From assembly GCA_964401335.1 (NCBI GenBank), contig CAYNYK010000007.1, positions 1-64,000 of the forward strand: 64,000 nt of DNA. Direction: 5' to 3'. A program made the translations under genes and the position numbers. The notes below the pieces were generated by a model. It was not told the origin of the DNA, did not search any database, and worked only from the letters and a program-made list of their open reading frames with translations. Positions 27,128-36,443 of the stretch are shown piece by piece (the first letter of the stretch is position 1; each line of letters opens with the position of its first letter). This stretch comes from JAAYCU01 sp964401335 (GTDB lineage Bacteria; Planctomycetota; Phycisphaerae; UBA1845; PWPN01).

Positions 27128-28246
27128 CTACACCACCAGAATCTCGCTTCGCGGCCACGATCGGCCGCCTGCTTCATACATGCGTGTCGGCCAGTTGCCG
27201 GTGGCGGAAATGATCTCGTTGTCACGTTCGCCGACAATGATTGTATCTTCACTCTTGGTGCCGGCGATCGACGGGTTCCAGGCAAAGGCCTGATTGGCCC
27301 GGATTTCCAGAGGGCTGCCCGGCGTGCCCCGTACCTCCCGCCCCACGTAACCGGTCAGGCCACCCTGATGGTGCAAGGTCCATTCCTCCGCGAAACCATG
27401 CTCGGCATAGGTTTTCTGGCCGATGGCAAAAACTTCGCCGAGGGTCCGGCCCGGCCGGGTGGCCGCGATCAAGGCCGCGTCCACCGCGCAGACGGCCTCA
27501 TGCTTGCGGGCCAGTTGGGCATCGATCGGTTTGAAGCTGAACAGGCGCGTACACGATACCAGCAGTCCGCTACGTTCGCCGCAGGCGACGGCCATGCCGT
27601 AATTCACAAACTTCTTCCCGGCGGGAATCGGATGACGAAAACGCTCCACCCGTTCGTCCGCGGCGATCAGCAGCACCGGAGGACGGATCGCGCGTTCCAG
27701 CAGACTGCCGGCCACAAGCGAAGCCAAGGTATGTTCACTCATTCCCGGCCGTGCTTTTCGGCAGGCGGCCTCCAGACTTTCGGCCACCTCGCGGCCGAGT
27801 TTTCGATAACGCTCAATCTCGGCTTCGTTCAGCGTCCAGCGCAAGCGGTCAAAATCCGCATCAAGCGGCTTAACCGAAGCGGGCAAGCCCGCCACGCGCG
27901 CATCGCAGGCCGTTCGACGATCACCGATGGCCTTGACCCAGGTCTGGGCGGTCACGTCGGCGTCGTACCAGAGATGCACCTGGACCTCGATACCCAGATC
28001 GGCCAGTTCTTCCGCCCCGATACGCGGGGCCTCGATCATGCTCGTGATGCAGCATACACGCTCGCGGGTAATCAGCAGCGAAGCGGCCCCCACGTCGGCC
28101 GCCGTCGAAACGTGATTCAGCCCCCCCGCCGTAAACCAGGCAAAATGACAACGACGGCTCAGGATCACCGCATCCAACTGATGGCCGTCCAGGTAGGCAA
28201 TCACCGTCCGCCACTTCTGTTCCATTTCCGCGCGACGCGTAAGCAT
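27128..28246 (-). CDS. M24-fold protein, probably not a metallopeptidase
   Basis: 372 residues with a creatinase-like N-terminal domain (MEQKWRTVIAYLDGHQLDAVIL) and a pita-bread C-terminal domain (LNEAEIERYRKLGREVAESLEAA to the end). Of the five metal ligands of M24 metallopeptidases, the two Asp and the first Glu seem replaced: NYG for DxG, LVSCTR for SDxTR, WNPS for xEPG. The catalytic-type His (HHQGG) and the last Glu (KSEDTI) remain. Creatinase has this fold without metal, so a non-peptidase hydrolase is likely. Encoded 37 bases downstream of a DUF4838 gene, probably in one transcript. Confidence 0.8.
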   Translation of the reverse strand: MLTRRAEMEQKWRTVIAYLDGHQLDAVILSRRCHFAWFTAGGLNHVSTAADVGAASLLITRERVCCITSMIEAPRIGAEELADLGIEVQVHLWYDADVTAQTWVKAIGDRRTACDARVAGLPASVKPLDADFDRLRWTLNEAEIERYRKLGREVAESLEAACRKARPGMSEHTLASLVAGSLLERAIRPPVLLIAADERVERFRHPIPAGKKFVNYGMAVACGERSGLLVSCTRLFSFKPIDAQLARKHEAVCAVDAALIAATRPGRTLGEVFAIGQKTYAEHGFAEEWTLHHQGGLTGYVGREVRGTPGSPLEIRANQAFAWNPSIAGTKSEDTIIVGERDNEIISATGNWPTRMYEAGGRSWPRSEILVV

Positions 28247-28283
28247 GATTTTCTCCCGCTCGTGATATAAATTCCCATAAATA

Positions 28284-30281
28284 CTACAATTTCTCGGCCA
28301 CCAGTTTCAGCCACTCGTCGATTCGCCGATCACGGAAAATGTTGGCGGGAGCCCCGCCGACGATATCCCAGTAAAGCTCACAACCCGTACTTTCACATGC
28401 CTTGGCCATCTGGTTTCTCTGCTTGCTCAGTACTTTTGCGGCCTTGAATTTTTCTTTGGCCTTTTCGAGCATCGCCGAGCGGGCCTGTTGGTCGGCAACC
28501 TCTTTTAACCCGACAACATATTCGGCCCCGGCGATCATGTAATTCAGGGCCCGGTATTCGAGCAGCAGGTAGGCCAAAGACCGTTCGAAACGGTCGATGC
28601 GCTCTCGAACCACGGTTTCGACGGCCTGCCCGTGAGCCTGCCGAGCGTATCCTTCGGCCTGCTCCAGATGGACGATGGCGTTAGCCACATAGGCTTTAAC
28701 GTCGTCCGGGTAAAGCTGCCCTGCGGGATGATCGTGAATTTCCTTCAGGATATTCGTTTTCCAGTATTGCAGGGTCGGCTGGGCCTTTTCCACGTCCCCG
28801 TAAGCCCGACGCATGGTCCCGGCCTGATCGAGATAAAATTGCCGGAAATAATCCTGACAGATGTTTTCCACATCGGCGGTGGTTTGCCACATCAGTTTGC
28901 AGAGCACGTGGAGATTGAAGCTCTTGGTCCGCCGCCCGATGTAGGCAATGGGCAACTCGAATCCGGCCAAACCCTGCTCGCGGAACCAGCGCGAATCGGT
29001 TTCCAGGATAGGCAGAGGCAGTGGGTGCCAGCCAAATAAGCCCCAGTGCCGAGCATATTTGCCGTGAAACACAAAAGGGCAATCCGCCTCTTTGCATAGT
29101 TTGTTCCATTGGGCAAAGGTATCGCGGAACTCCGGCTTGGTTCGGGGGTCGTCAAAAGGCACGGCCAGATCCCGACTATGCGTACAGAGAGTGACGGTCA
29201 GGCCGGGCAAAGGGCGTTCCCGCTCGGGCGGAGCCATGTGCGCCTGATAGGCGAAATGCGTATAACGCACATGCGGGGCCGCCTTTTTCAGCTCGGTATA
29301 TACCCGATTGCTCAGATTCATGACTCGGTCATCTGATGACGTATCGCGGCACAAAGGGCATTCGCACCAGCCGGCGGCGTCGTTAGGCCAGGGCGCAAAA
29401 TACTCGATGTCCGGGTTTTCCTTGAGAAAACGGATCATATTGTCAATATAGTGACGGACGGCGTCCTCGTTACCGGTGCAAAACTGGCCGAGATGCGTGC
29501 GCTGGCCGTTGACCATCGGCCGCCAATCCGGGTTCTTTTTGAAATCATCCTCGGAAAGGAACAAAAACAGACAATGCCCGCCCATCCCCGGAATGATGCC
29601 TCGCTTGCGCATTTCGGGAACAAGTTTTCGAAAATGCGGCCAATGGGTAAAGACCACGGGGTGAAGGTCGATGGCCAACTGAAAGATGTTCATCCGGTTT
29701 TTCGCCATCCAGTCCACGATACCGGGCATGGTACCCATGACCGCATCCGAAAAGGGTGTACCCTCCGGCCCCAGGTCGTAGATCAGAAATTGGTACATAC
29801 GCACGCTGAAATCGGGGACTTCACGCACCTCGATACCCGATTGCATGTAACGAATCACGTCGGCGGTGCTCTTCCGCGGAACTACTTCGTCCGCCTGATC
29901 GGGGTAATACCATCGACAACCAAGCCGTTCGAGGAAATCGTAGACGGCGTACAAGGTGCCCCGTTTCCCCCCGCCGAGCAAAAGGAGATCGTCGTTCCGC
30001 GTACGAAGAATATACCCTTCTTCCCCGAGGAGGGCTTGTTCCGCGCCTTCGGGCTTATCCAGAATCAGGCAAGCGGCATCGGCCGGAGCTTGGGCAATGA
30101 TCGGAGGATTTTCACCGGTAATTTGCTTCAGATAACGTTGTAGCTCCTGAGCCGCAAAAAGCTCGGTTTCGCCGGCGCCCGCCGGCTGCACAATGTTCAG
30201 CGAGGCGGCCTGCACGGAAGCCATCCGGCCAATCGAACAAAAGACGGCCACCGCAAGAATGAATCTAGCAAAATGGTTCAC
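28284..30281 (-). CDS. secreted DUF4838 protein
   Basis: 665 residues. After a signal peptide (FARFILAVAVFCSIGRMASVQAAS) comes a glycoside-hydrolase-associated alpha/beta domain (FAAQELQRYLKQITGENPP, GTLYAVYDFLERLGCRWYYP), then the DUF4838 barrel region with GMGGHCLFLFL, FAPWPNDAAGWCECPLC and FAYQAHMAPPERE, and a helical C-terminus. Such proteins resemble GH20/GH84/GH67-like enzymes and are common in Planctomycetota and Bacteroidota. GTG 30281 is chosen because AAGGGAGA lies about nine bases upstream; ATG 30329 would push the signal peptide inwards. Confidence 0.85.
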   Translation of the reverse strand: MNHFARFILAVAVFCSIGRMASVQAASLNIVQPAGAGETELFAAQELQRYLKQITGENPPIIAQAPADAACLILDKPEGAEQALLGEEGYILRTRNDDLLLLGGGKRGTLYAVYDFLERLGCRWYYPDQADEVVPRKSTADVIRYMQSGIEVREVPDFSVRMYQFLIYDLGPEGTPFSDAVMGTMPGIVDWMAKNRMNIFQLAIDLHPVVFTHWPHFRKLVPEMRKRGIIPGMGGHCLFLFLSEDDFKKNPDWRPMVNGQRTHLGQFCTGNEDAVRHYIDNMIRFLKENPDIEYFAPWPNDAAGWCECPLCRDTSSDDRVMNLSNRVYTELKKAAPHVRYTHFAYQAHMAPPERERPLPGLTVTLCTHSRDLAVPFDDPRTKPEFRDTFAQWNKLCKEADCPFVFHGKYARHWGLFGWHPLPLPILETDSRWFREQGLAGFELPIAYIGRRTKSFNLHVLCKLMWQTTADVENICQDYFRQFYLDQAGTMRRAYGDVEKAQPTLQYWKTNILKEIHDHPAGQLYPDDVKAYVANAIVHLEQAEGYARQAHGQAVETVVRERIDRFERSLAYLLLEYRALNYMIAGAEYVVGLKEVADQQARSAMLEKAKEKFKAAKVLSKQRNQMAKACESTGCELYWDIVGGAPANIFRDRRIDEWLKLVAEKL

Positions 30282-30396
30282 TATACTGTTCTCCCTTGAA
30301 ATAAAGCACCATCCGTGCATAATCAGCATCGAACAATGGCTATGCTAATCTGACTTCTCGGATTTGTCACCCGTTTACCCGGCGAGGAGGTCGATC

Positions 30397-31710
30397 ATGA
30401 AAGAACATTTGTCGAACCAGCATAACCAGCCGCTGATCGACCGACGGCGATTTCTCAGAAGTGCGGCCGCGGCTTTGCTCTGGAGTAGTGGCCGACATCG
30501 TATTGCCTCGGCCGCCGATCAGGAAAATTTCCCACCCGCCCGTCCGGTGACCCGCGGGCCGAAGAGCCATTTTTTCGGGTATTACGACAAGTGCCCGTGG
30601 GACCGGAGCGGCCGATATCTGTTGGCCATGGAGATCGACTTTTTTGAACGCCAACCCAAAGAGGGTGAAGCTCTGACGATCGGGATGGTGGATTTGGCCA
30701 CGGATAACCACTACATCCCCCTCGATAAAACACTGGCCTGGAACTGGCAACAGGGCACGATGCTTCAGTGGATGGGCAGCGCACCCGACAAGGAAATCAT
30801 CTATAACAGTTTGGAAGGGGACCGTTATATTTCCGTCATTCGCGACGTGCGGACCAGCAAGACGCGCAAATTACCCCGGCCGACCTACGCCCTCAGCTCC
30901 GACGGCCAACAGGCGGTGAGCTTGGATTTTGAGCGGGTAAATCATTTACGGCCGGGTTACGGTTACATGGCCTTGCCGGATAAGACCCAATATGAACCCG
31001 CCCCGGCGAATGCGGGTATTTATTGGATGGATACCAAGACCGGCGAAAACCGCCGGATCCTCGATCTGGCCTGGGCGAGCCAACATCGGCGCGACGAGCG
31101 TTTCGAGGGAGCCAAGCACTGGTTCAACCACCTGCAGTTCAATCCGTCCGGTAAACGGTTCCTGTTTCTGCACCGTTGGCAGAATCCGGAGCGTACTCTG
31201 CCGCCCGGGCCACCGACGTATTCAGGACGTTATACACGGATGTATACGGCCAATGCGGACGGGACCGACGCTCGCCTGTTGTACGATGAGGGCATGTTCT
31301 CGCATTTCGACTGGCGGGACGACCGGACCATCCTGGCCTGGATCGCAACCGCGGACAAGGGGACGCACTTTTTCCTGATCGACGCCCTGACCGGCGAACG
31401 GGAGGCGGTGGCCGAAGGAATCCTCACAATGGACGGACACTGTTCCTATTCGCCGGATCGACGCTGGTTCCTGTGCGATACGTATCCCGACGACGAACAC
31501 AAGCAGACCCTGATGCTGGTCCGCTCGGCGGATTACAAGCGAATCGACATCGGCCGGTTTTACCAGCCGCCGCACCTGTTGCATCAACCGTATCGCTGCG
31601 ACCTGCATCCACGCTGGAACCGTGACGGCACCCAGGTGTGCATCGATTCGACCCATGAGGGCAGCCGCCAGATGTATGTGATCGATGTATCGCGTTATAC
31701 CCGGGCGTAG
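30397..31710 (+). CDS. Tat-exported beta-propeller protein (TolB/oligogalacturonate lyase-like)
   Basis: 437 residues. The N-terminus has a twin-arginine signal, DRRRFLRSAAAALLWSSG, then ASAAD as cleavage area. The rest has repeated WD40/TolB-like blades: SHFFGYYDKCPWDRSGRYLLAME, NHLQFNPSGKRFLFLHRW, SHFDWRDDRTILAWI, GHCSYSPDRRWFLCDTYP and LHPRWNRDGTQVCIDSTHEG. His/Asp-rich motifs like these occur in oligogalacturonate lyase-type propellers, but activity is unproven. ATG 30397 follows GGCGAGGAGG. Divergent from the DUF4838 gene. Confidence 0.8.
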   Translation: MKEHLSNQHNQPLIDRRRFLRSAAAALLWSSGRHRIASAADQENFPPARPVTRGPKSHFFGYYDKCPWDRSGRYLLAMEIDFFERQPKEGEALTIGMVDLATDNHYIPLDKTLAWNWQQGTMLQWMGSAPDKEIIYNSLEGDRYISVIRDVRTSKTRKLPRPTYALSSDGQQAVSLDFERVNHLRPGYGYMALPDKTQYEPAPANAGIYWMDTKTGENRRILDLAWASQHRRDERFEGAKHWFNHLQFNPSGKRFLFLHRWQNPERTLPPGPPTYSGRYTRMYTANADGTDARLLYDEGMFSHFDWRDDRTILAWIATADKGTHFFLIDALTGEREAVAEGILTMDGHCSYSPDRRWFLCDTYPDDEHKQTLMLVRSADYKRIDIGRFYQPPHLLHQPYRCDLHPRWNRDGTQVCIDSTHEGSRQMYVIDVSRYTRA

Positions 31711-31722
31711 AGGCGACCGGGC

Positions 31723-33510
31723 TCAATTCTTCGTCGTTTCCTCAGCCAATGCGGCGATTTCCGCTGGACTGAGGCCCCGTTTGTAAATACGTACGTCCTT
31801 CATCCGACCTTTGAAATAGTCACCACAAACGAACCCGATCGTCAAAGGCCGGTCACTATTCAAATCATAGTCTTTCGGATCGAAAGCCGCCGATGTGGCC
31901 ACCACTTCGCCGTCAATATAAAGCGTCAGGCGGTCGTTCGCCTTGACGACGGTCAGATGTTTCCATCCTCCGGGAAAGACATGGTCGTGGCTGACGCATT
32001 TGCCCGCCTCGGTGGAGTAGATGTGGCCGGGCAGGTCGTATTCCCAGTTCCAGGTACCCGCAAACAGCTTGCCCTGGTAGACGGCCAGGCAGGGCGTTCG
32101 GGATATACCGGGGGACCCGGCATAATTTCGGACGACCGGCGGCTTTTCATCATCGCGGTTACTGGCCCAGATGACATTGCCGGTCCCCCGGCCGTGTTGG
32201 TCGGAAGTCCGGGTGAACTGGATGGCGCTGCCGAACCCTTGTCGCCCCAGGGTGGCCAGATACGTCCAGGCGACGGAATTATCGTCATAACGATAAACCT
32301 CACCCGTCGGCCAGGCGGAGCCGTACAGCTTGCCGTTGTAAACGATCAAGGCCATCACCTCTTTTTCAGCGTTGTCCTGATAGGTAGTCTGCAAGCGCCC
32401 CCTATCCATCCATTCCTCGCTCCCATCGCAGGCATAGACATGGCCGGAAGGAAACGTGCCGGCCAACAGTTCGCCCCGATAAGCCGTTAATGACCAAATC
32501 TGGTAATTGGCCTTGCCGCCGGGACGGCCGAGCCGGGTCCAGGCGTCATTGCCGTCATATTCGAAAACACCACTCGTCCAGGTATGGAGCTTTCCCCGAC
32601 AGACCCCGAGGCTGGCGGTGCCGCCCATTTTTGTTTCCACCGCGGTCCATTTCTGACCACCCTCATAACGGTAGACACTGGCCGGGTCTCCCCCCTGCGT
32701 GCCGGCATAGAGACGATTTTGATAGACGGCCATACATTCGACCCGCTGACAGGCGCCGACCCGGCCGCAATCTATCCATTGATTGCTGTCTTGGTCATAT
32801 CGATAGACTTTCCCCGCCGGCCCGTTGGAACCTTCATCGTAGGAAACACCGGCATACAGTTCGCCCGCGCAACTGGCCAGACACAGGACATTGCTGCATT
32901 GGCCCAGTCGACCGAGATCGTTCCAGCGGGTGCCGCCCTCGTAACGGTAAACGTGGCCGGGCGGGTTCAAATCCGTGCGCGAGCCGTTATTCCGCGTGTA
33001 GGAACCGGCATAGAGTTTGCCTTTATGCACCGCGAGGCACCATACGCCGACGTTGTCACACTTTCCGCAGTCCTGCCAGACTCCCATTCTTCCGTCGTCG
33101 ATTCCGAAAAAGAGGTTACGCCGGTTTGCCGAGGTGCGGTATTGGCCGTTGGTCATGGTGAGTTGGAAACCTTTACGCCGTTTGGGATCATACTGGCCGA
33201 GGATGTCGCCCGGATCGTCAATGTCTTCATCGGACTGGAGCCACAGCGAAACGGTAAAGGAATCCGCACCGAGACCGAGGCGTTCACCATCCAGAACCTC
33301 GACATATCCCTTCCCGTCGAACCGGGCCCCCTCGTTTGTCAGTTGGACGCCGTGGTTGACACCGTGCAATTGGCGGCCGGAATAGTCCTGACAGTCACCG
33401 GCGAGCTTCCAATGTCCGATCAAACCGTCATCCGCCCCCATGACCACCGAGGGCACACCTAATCCGTAAGTGAGAATTCCGATCAGCCGCAGTCGTATGG
33501 ATAATCTCAT
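31723..33510 (-). CDS. secreted LamG domain protein with an inserted beta-propeller
   Basis: 595 residues. After a signal peptide, a LamG/concanavalin-like sandwich starts (GHWKLAGDCQDYSG, FTVSLWLQSD, residues about 30-135) and is completed only at the end (GGWKHLTVVKANDRLTLYIDG, MKDVRIYKRGLSPAEI, about 505-590). Between them are eight or so kelch-like blades of about 45 residues, each with VYRYEGG or a variant and a following LYAGT/LYAGS motif. The insertion appears to sit in a surface loop of LamG. Likely an adhesive or carbohydrate-binding exoprotein. Confidence 0.82.
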   Translation of the reverse strand: MRLSIRLRLIGILTYGLGVPSVVMGADDGLIGHWKLAGDCQDYSGRQLHGVNHGVQLTNEGARFDGKGYVEVLDGERLGLGADSFTVSLWLQSDEDIDDPGDILGQYDPKRRKGFQLTMTNGQYRTSANRRNLFFGIDDGRMGVWQDCGKCDNVGVWCLAVHKGKLYAGSYTRNNGSRTDLNPPGHVYRYEGGTRWNDLGRLGQCSNVLCLASCAGELYAGVSYDEGSNGPAGKVYRYDQDSNQWIDCGRVGACQRVECMAVYQNRLYAGTQGGDPASVYRYEGGQKWTAVETKMGGTASLGVCRGKLHTWTSGVFEYDGNDAWTRLGRPGGKANYQIWSLTAYRGELLAGTFPSGHVYACDGSEEWMDRGRLQTTYQDNAEKEVMALIVYNGKLYGSAWPTGEVYRYDDNSVAWTYLATLGRQGFGSAIQFTRTSDQHGRGTGNVIWASNRDDEKPPVVRNYAGSPGISRTPCLAVYQGKLFAGTWNWEYDLPGHIYSTEAGKCVSHDHVFPGGWKHLTVVKANDRLTLYIDGEVVATSAAFDPKDYDLNSDRPLTIGFVCGDYFKGRMKDVRIYKRGLSPAEIAALAEETTKN

Positions 33511-33767
33511 GAGTTACGATCCATCTGGTAACACGGGTTTCAACCCTCTATCCAAGCCTATATCTTTAAAATCGCCAATACGCTTGACCATAAAAGAATC
33601 CGATGGATTATTCCCAAATCTACAAAAAGCACAAGGCCCAGTCTGGGCATAGAATCCCATTATCACGATAATTGTTAAGAATAGGTCTCGTGGATTACAC
33701 TGAGCATGGGTGCGTAACATCAGACTTGCGGCGTTGGGTCGGGACTTGGCATACAATCGGAGCAGAT

Positions 33768-34672
33768 ATGAGAAGATTGATTTTCATGGCGGTAGCGGCG
33801 AGTTTTCTGGCGGGTTGCGGCGCGGCGGGGAAGGCCGACCTGCGGGTGATGACCTTCAACATTCGTCTTGGGACGGCCGAGGACGGGGAGGACCACTGGA
33901 ACCATCGGCGGGAGATGCTTTTCCAAGTCCTGCACGACCATCAGCCGGACGTTGTCGGCCTTCAGGAAGCCCTGCGGTTTCAGCTTGACGAGATGCGCGA
34001 GGCGGTACCGGAGTATGGTGAGATTGCCGCGGGTCGGGACGACGGCAACAACGGAGGCGAAGCGTCGGCTATCTTCTACCGGTCGGCAAGGTTGAAAGTC
34101 GATGAGTCCGGTACCTTCTGGTTGTCGAATACGCCCGAGACGCCGGGCTCGAAGCATTGGGGGAACATCTACCCGCGTATCTGCACGTGGGCCCGCTTCC
34201 GGGACCGGCGGACGGGCGACCGATTCTACGTATACAACACCCACCTGGACCACCAATCGCAGGCGGCCCGCGAGCGCGGAGCGGAACTGATCGTCCAGCG
34301 CATCAACGGGCGAACGCACCATGATCCGTTTATCCTCACGGGCGACCTGAACGCAAATGAATGCAACCCGGTGGTGCGATATCTCAAAGGCGAGCTACCG
34401 GCCGTGCCCGCGAAGCCGGACGATTCGGCGACCGTTTCTCCACTGGCAGACACCTTTCGCGTGATCCATCCGGATATAACACCGGCCGGCACCTTCCACG
34501 CCTTCACCGGCCAGCGGAACGGCGACAAAATCGACTATATCCTTGCCTCGCCCGAATGGCGCGTTCTGGAGGCGGCCATTGTCTATGACAACCGGGACGG
34601 ACGGTATCCATCTGACCATNNNNNNNNNNCCATTTTCCCGTAACGGCGGTCGTTCGACTGCACAAAGAATAA
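33768..34672 (+). CDS. endonuclease/exonuclease/phosphatase family lipoprotein, interrupted by assembly gap
   Basis: A metal-dependent phosphohydrolase of the EEP fold. The N-terminal lipoprotein signal ends in LAGC. Conserved motifs are MTFNIRLG, VVGLQEAL (catalytic Glu), YNTHLDH, LTGDLNAN and, at the gap, PSDH. After the Ns the reading HFPVTAVVRLHKE then stop completes the canonical SDHFPV ending, so the gene is intact in reality. Bases before (CCAT) and after (CCAT) the gap repeat each other. ATG 33768 has GGAG shortly upstream. Substrate could be nucleic acid, sugar phosphate or phospholipid. Confidence 0.85.
34620..34629. other. assembly gap of ten Ns
   Basis: Placeholder Ns joining two contigs inside the EEP-family gene. 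The flanking CCAT repeat implies the true gap is zero or an overlap. Confidence 0.9.
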
Positions 34673-35132
34673 GAGAAGAAGTAAAATATCCGGCAGCAGA
34701 CAAGTACGAAGCGCCAGCGAGGGAAACGCATTACCAGCCCGCAGCAGTTTACCTCGCCTGGGCGGGCGAGCAAGGAAATAAGATGCCGAGTTAGCAAGAC
34801 AGCAAGTATGCAAGGCAGCGAGGCCAGACCAGCGACCTTCCTCGCTTACTTTCTAAATCGCTGACACGCTTACTCGCTTACTTGCTCGTTTTCCATATTC
34901 AATAGGGACCCTTTTTCCTTCCCTGGCCCGATTTATTCTTTGGTTTTACCACAGAGTCCCGCTTGGACAGGCCTCCATAATGAATTATCCGGGATAGGGC
35001 GATGCACTGGCGAGACGCCAGTGCCACTCCTACCACCTCAAATCCCGAACCCGACACCCCATACCCAAGACCCGACAACAAACGCTGACTATCCATTTCG
35101 ACACGACGATCTGATCGATTTATCGTCGCCGG
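34673..35132. other. intergenic with short repeats
   Basis: About 460 bases. It has several loosely repeated units such as GCTTACTCGCTTACTTGCTCG-like stretches and GCAAGGCAGCGAGG, with mutual complementarity (GCGAGG/CCTCGC), possibly a terminator for the converging genes. At 34974-34997 there is a fragment (GAATTATCCGGGATA) matching the end of the MITE-like element at 18376. No gene. Confidence 0.5.
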
Positions 35133-35357
35133 TTATTCAGGCTCGGACGAGGAATCGGGGTGGACGTTGATTTGCACGAGAGGTTGCTCGTGCCCGCCGT
35201 CGCAGCGACCCGGCTCGTCGAGGTCCGAACGGCCGCAGACACAGGCGCGACGTCCGCCCTTTTTCATCACCAGGCCAACCCACAAGCCCACCAACGCCAG
35301 GCCGAAGAACGGGATGGCCAGGCCGACAACGATCAGGATAGTGGATACGTTCACCAT
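35133..35357 (-). CDS. small Cys-containing membrane protein, NqrM-like candidate
   Basis: 74 residues with one strong N-terminal span (STILIVVGLAIPFFGLALVGLWVGLVM) followed by a cytoplasmic-looking segment with ACVCGRSD and GRC. It follows apbE with overlapping stop/start at the end of the nqr operon. Known NqrM is a small one-span protein with several cysteines that delivers iron for the NqrD-NqrE centre and is encoded after apbE. Three Cys rather than four are seen and overall identity to NqrM is weak, so the role is inferred from position, size and layout. Confidence 0.6.
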   Translation of the reverse strand: MVNVSTILIVVGLAIPFFGLALVGLWVGLVMKKGGRRACVCGRSDLDEPGRCDGGHEQPLVQINVHPDSSSEPE

Positions 35358-36397
35358 CATCGATCATACGCCTCGAACGCAGGTGTCACCCGCGATTCCA
35401 TTGTAGTATCGTCCTGTCGGATAAGAAACAAGACGGCCAGTTTTTCACGTTCCGCGACCGCAAAACCTTCCTGCGGCCCCAGGACCATCAAAGCGGTGGC
35501 CCAGGCATCGGCCCACATGCACTGCTCGTGCAGCACGGTAACCGAGGCAAGCGTGTGCCCGACCGGCCGGGCCGTGCGTGGGTCGATGGCGTGCGATATC
35601 CGCCGCCCATCCTTGACAAAAAAATTGCGGTAATCCCCCGAGGTGGCGATGGAAATGTCGGTCAACTCCAGGACACGCTCCAAGGGGCGGCCTTCGCCGA
35701 CGGGCTTTTCCACCGCGATGCGCCATAGCCGATCCTTATCGCGTCGCCCGCGTAGTCGCACCTCTCCGCCAATTTCAACCATATAGGCGACGATACGGTG
35801 TTGCTCCAAGACGGCCGCCACCCGGTCCACCCCATATCCCTTGGCGATGGCGCTGAGATCGCAATACATGCCGGAGTGAGTTCGGGTCACGGTCCGATGT
35901 GCCGGATCAATCAGCAGCTTTCGATAACCGACGGCCTCGGTCAGTCGCTCCAGCGTGGCCGCGTCGGGTTCCTCGTAATGATCGAGCCCGGGACCGAAAC
36001 CGTAGGCATTGACCACCGGCCCGACGGTAATATCGAACGCGCCTGCGCTTCGTTCGCTCACTTCCAATGCGGCCTGGAAAACCCCGAACGTCTCGGTCGA
36101 AAGCGTGAAAGGTTGCCCCACCTCGCTCCGGTTGAACCGAGAAAGCTCCGAGTCTGGCAGCCAGGTGGACATCTTTTGATTAACGTCTTCCAAGGTTTTA
36201 GCGATATCCGCTTCAAGCCGGCGTTCGGCCGCTTCGTCCCAGGAATCCGGCGGCGGGAGGAACTTAATATTATAGGTGGTGCCCATCGTCTCGCCGGAAA
36301 GATGAATTTCCCGCGATCCGCGCCCGGCGAACCGGTAGGCCAGAAAGGCAAAAACAATGATCAACAGGATGAGGGGGAAGCGGTGAAGCTGATGCAT
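35357..36397 (-). CDS. apbE: FAD:protein FMN transferase
   Basis: Attaches FMN covalently to Thr residues of NqrB and NqrC by cleaving FAD. 346 residues from ATG 36397, with an N-terminal membrane anchor (FPLILLIIVFAFLAYRFA). Signatures: GETMGTTYNIKF, FDITVGPVVNAYGFGP, CDLSAIAKGYGVDRVA, VEIGGEVRLRG, ISTATSGDYRNFF-like (here ISIATSGDYRNFF), SHAIDPRTARPVGH and MWADAWATALMVLG. ATG 36460, overlapping nqrF, is an alternative start. Acts in the periplasm or at the outer face of the inner membrane. Confidence 0.95.
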   Translation of the reverse strand: MHQLHRFPLILLIIVFAFLAYRFAGRGSREIHLSGETMGTTYNIKFLPPPDSWDEAAERRLEADIAKTLEDVNQKMSTWLPDSELSRFNRSEVGQPFTLSTETFGVFQAALEVSERSAGAFDITVGPVVNAYGFGPGLDHYEEPDAATLERLTEAVGYRKLLIDPAHRTVTRTHSGMYCDLSAIAKGYGVDRVAAVLEQHRIVAYMVEIGGEVRLRGRRDKDRLWRIAVEKPVGEGRPLERVLELTDISIATSGDYRNFFVKDGRRISHAIDPRTARPVGHTLASVTVLHEQCMWADAWATALMVLGPQEGFAVAEREKLAVLFLIRQDDTTMESRVTPAFEAYDR

Positions 36398-36443
36398 GGG
36401 CGCATTTTCAAGGCGCGAGGCGGAGCTGGTGCCAGGAGAGGAG

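Noticed and set aside
34899..35096. 65-codon ORF upstream of the apbE-side gene
   Set aside because: It spans the repeat-derived intergenic sequence, with no ribosome-binding site and no protein-like pattern.
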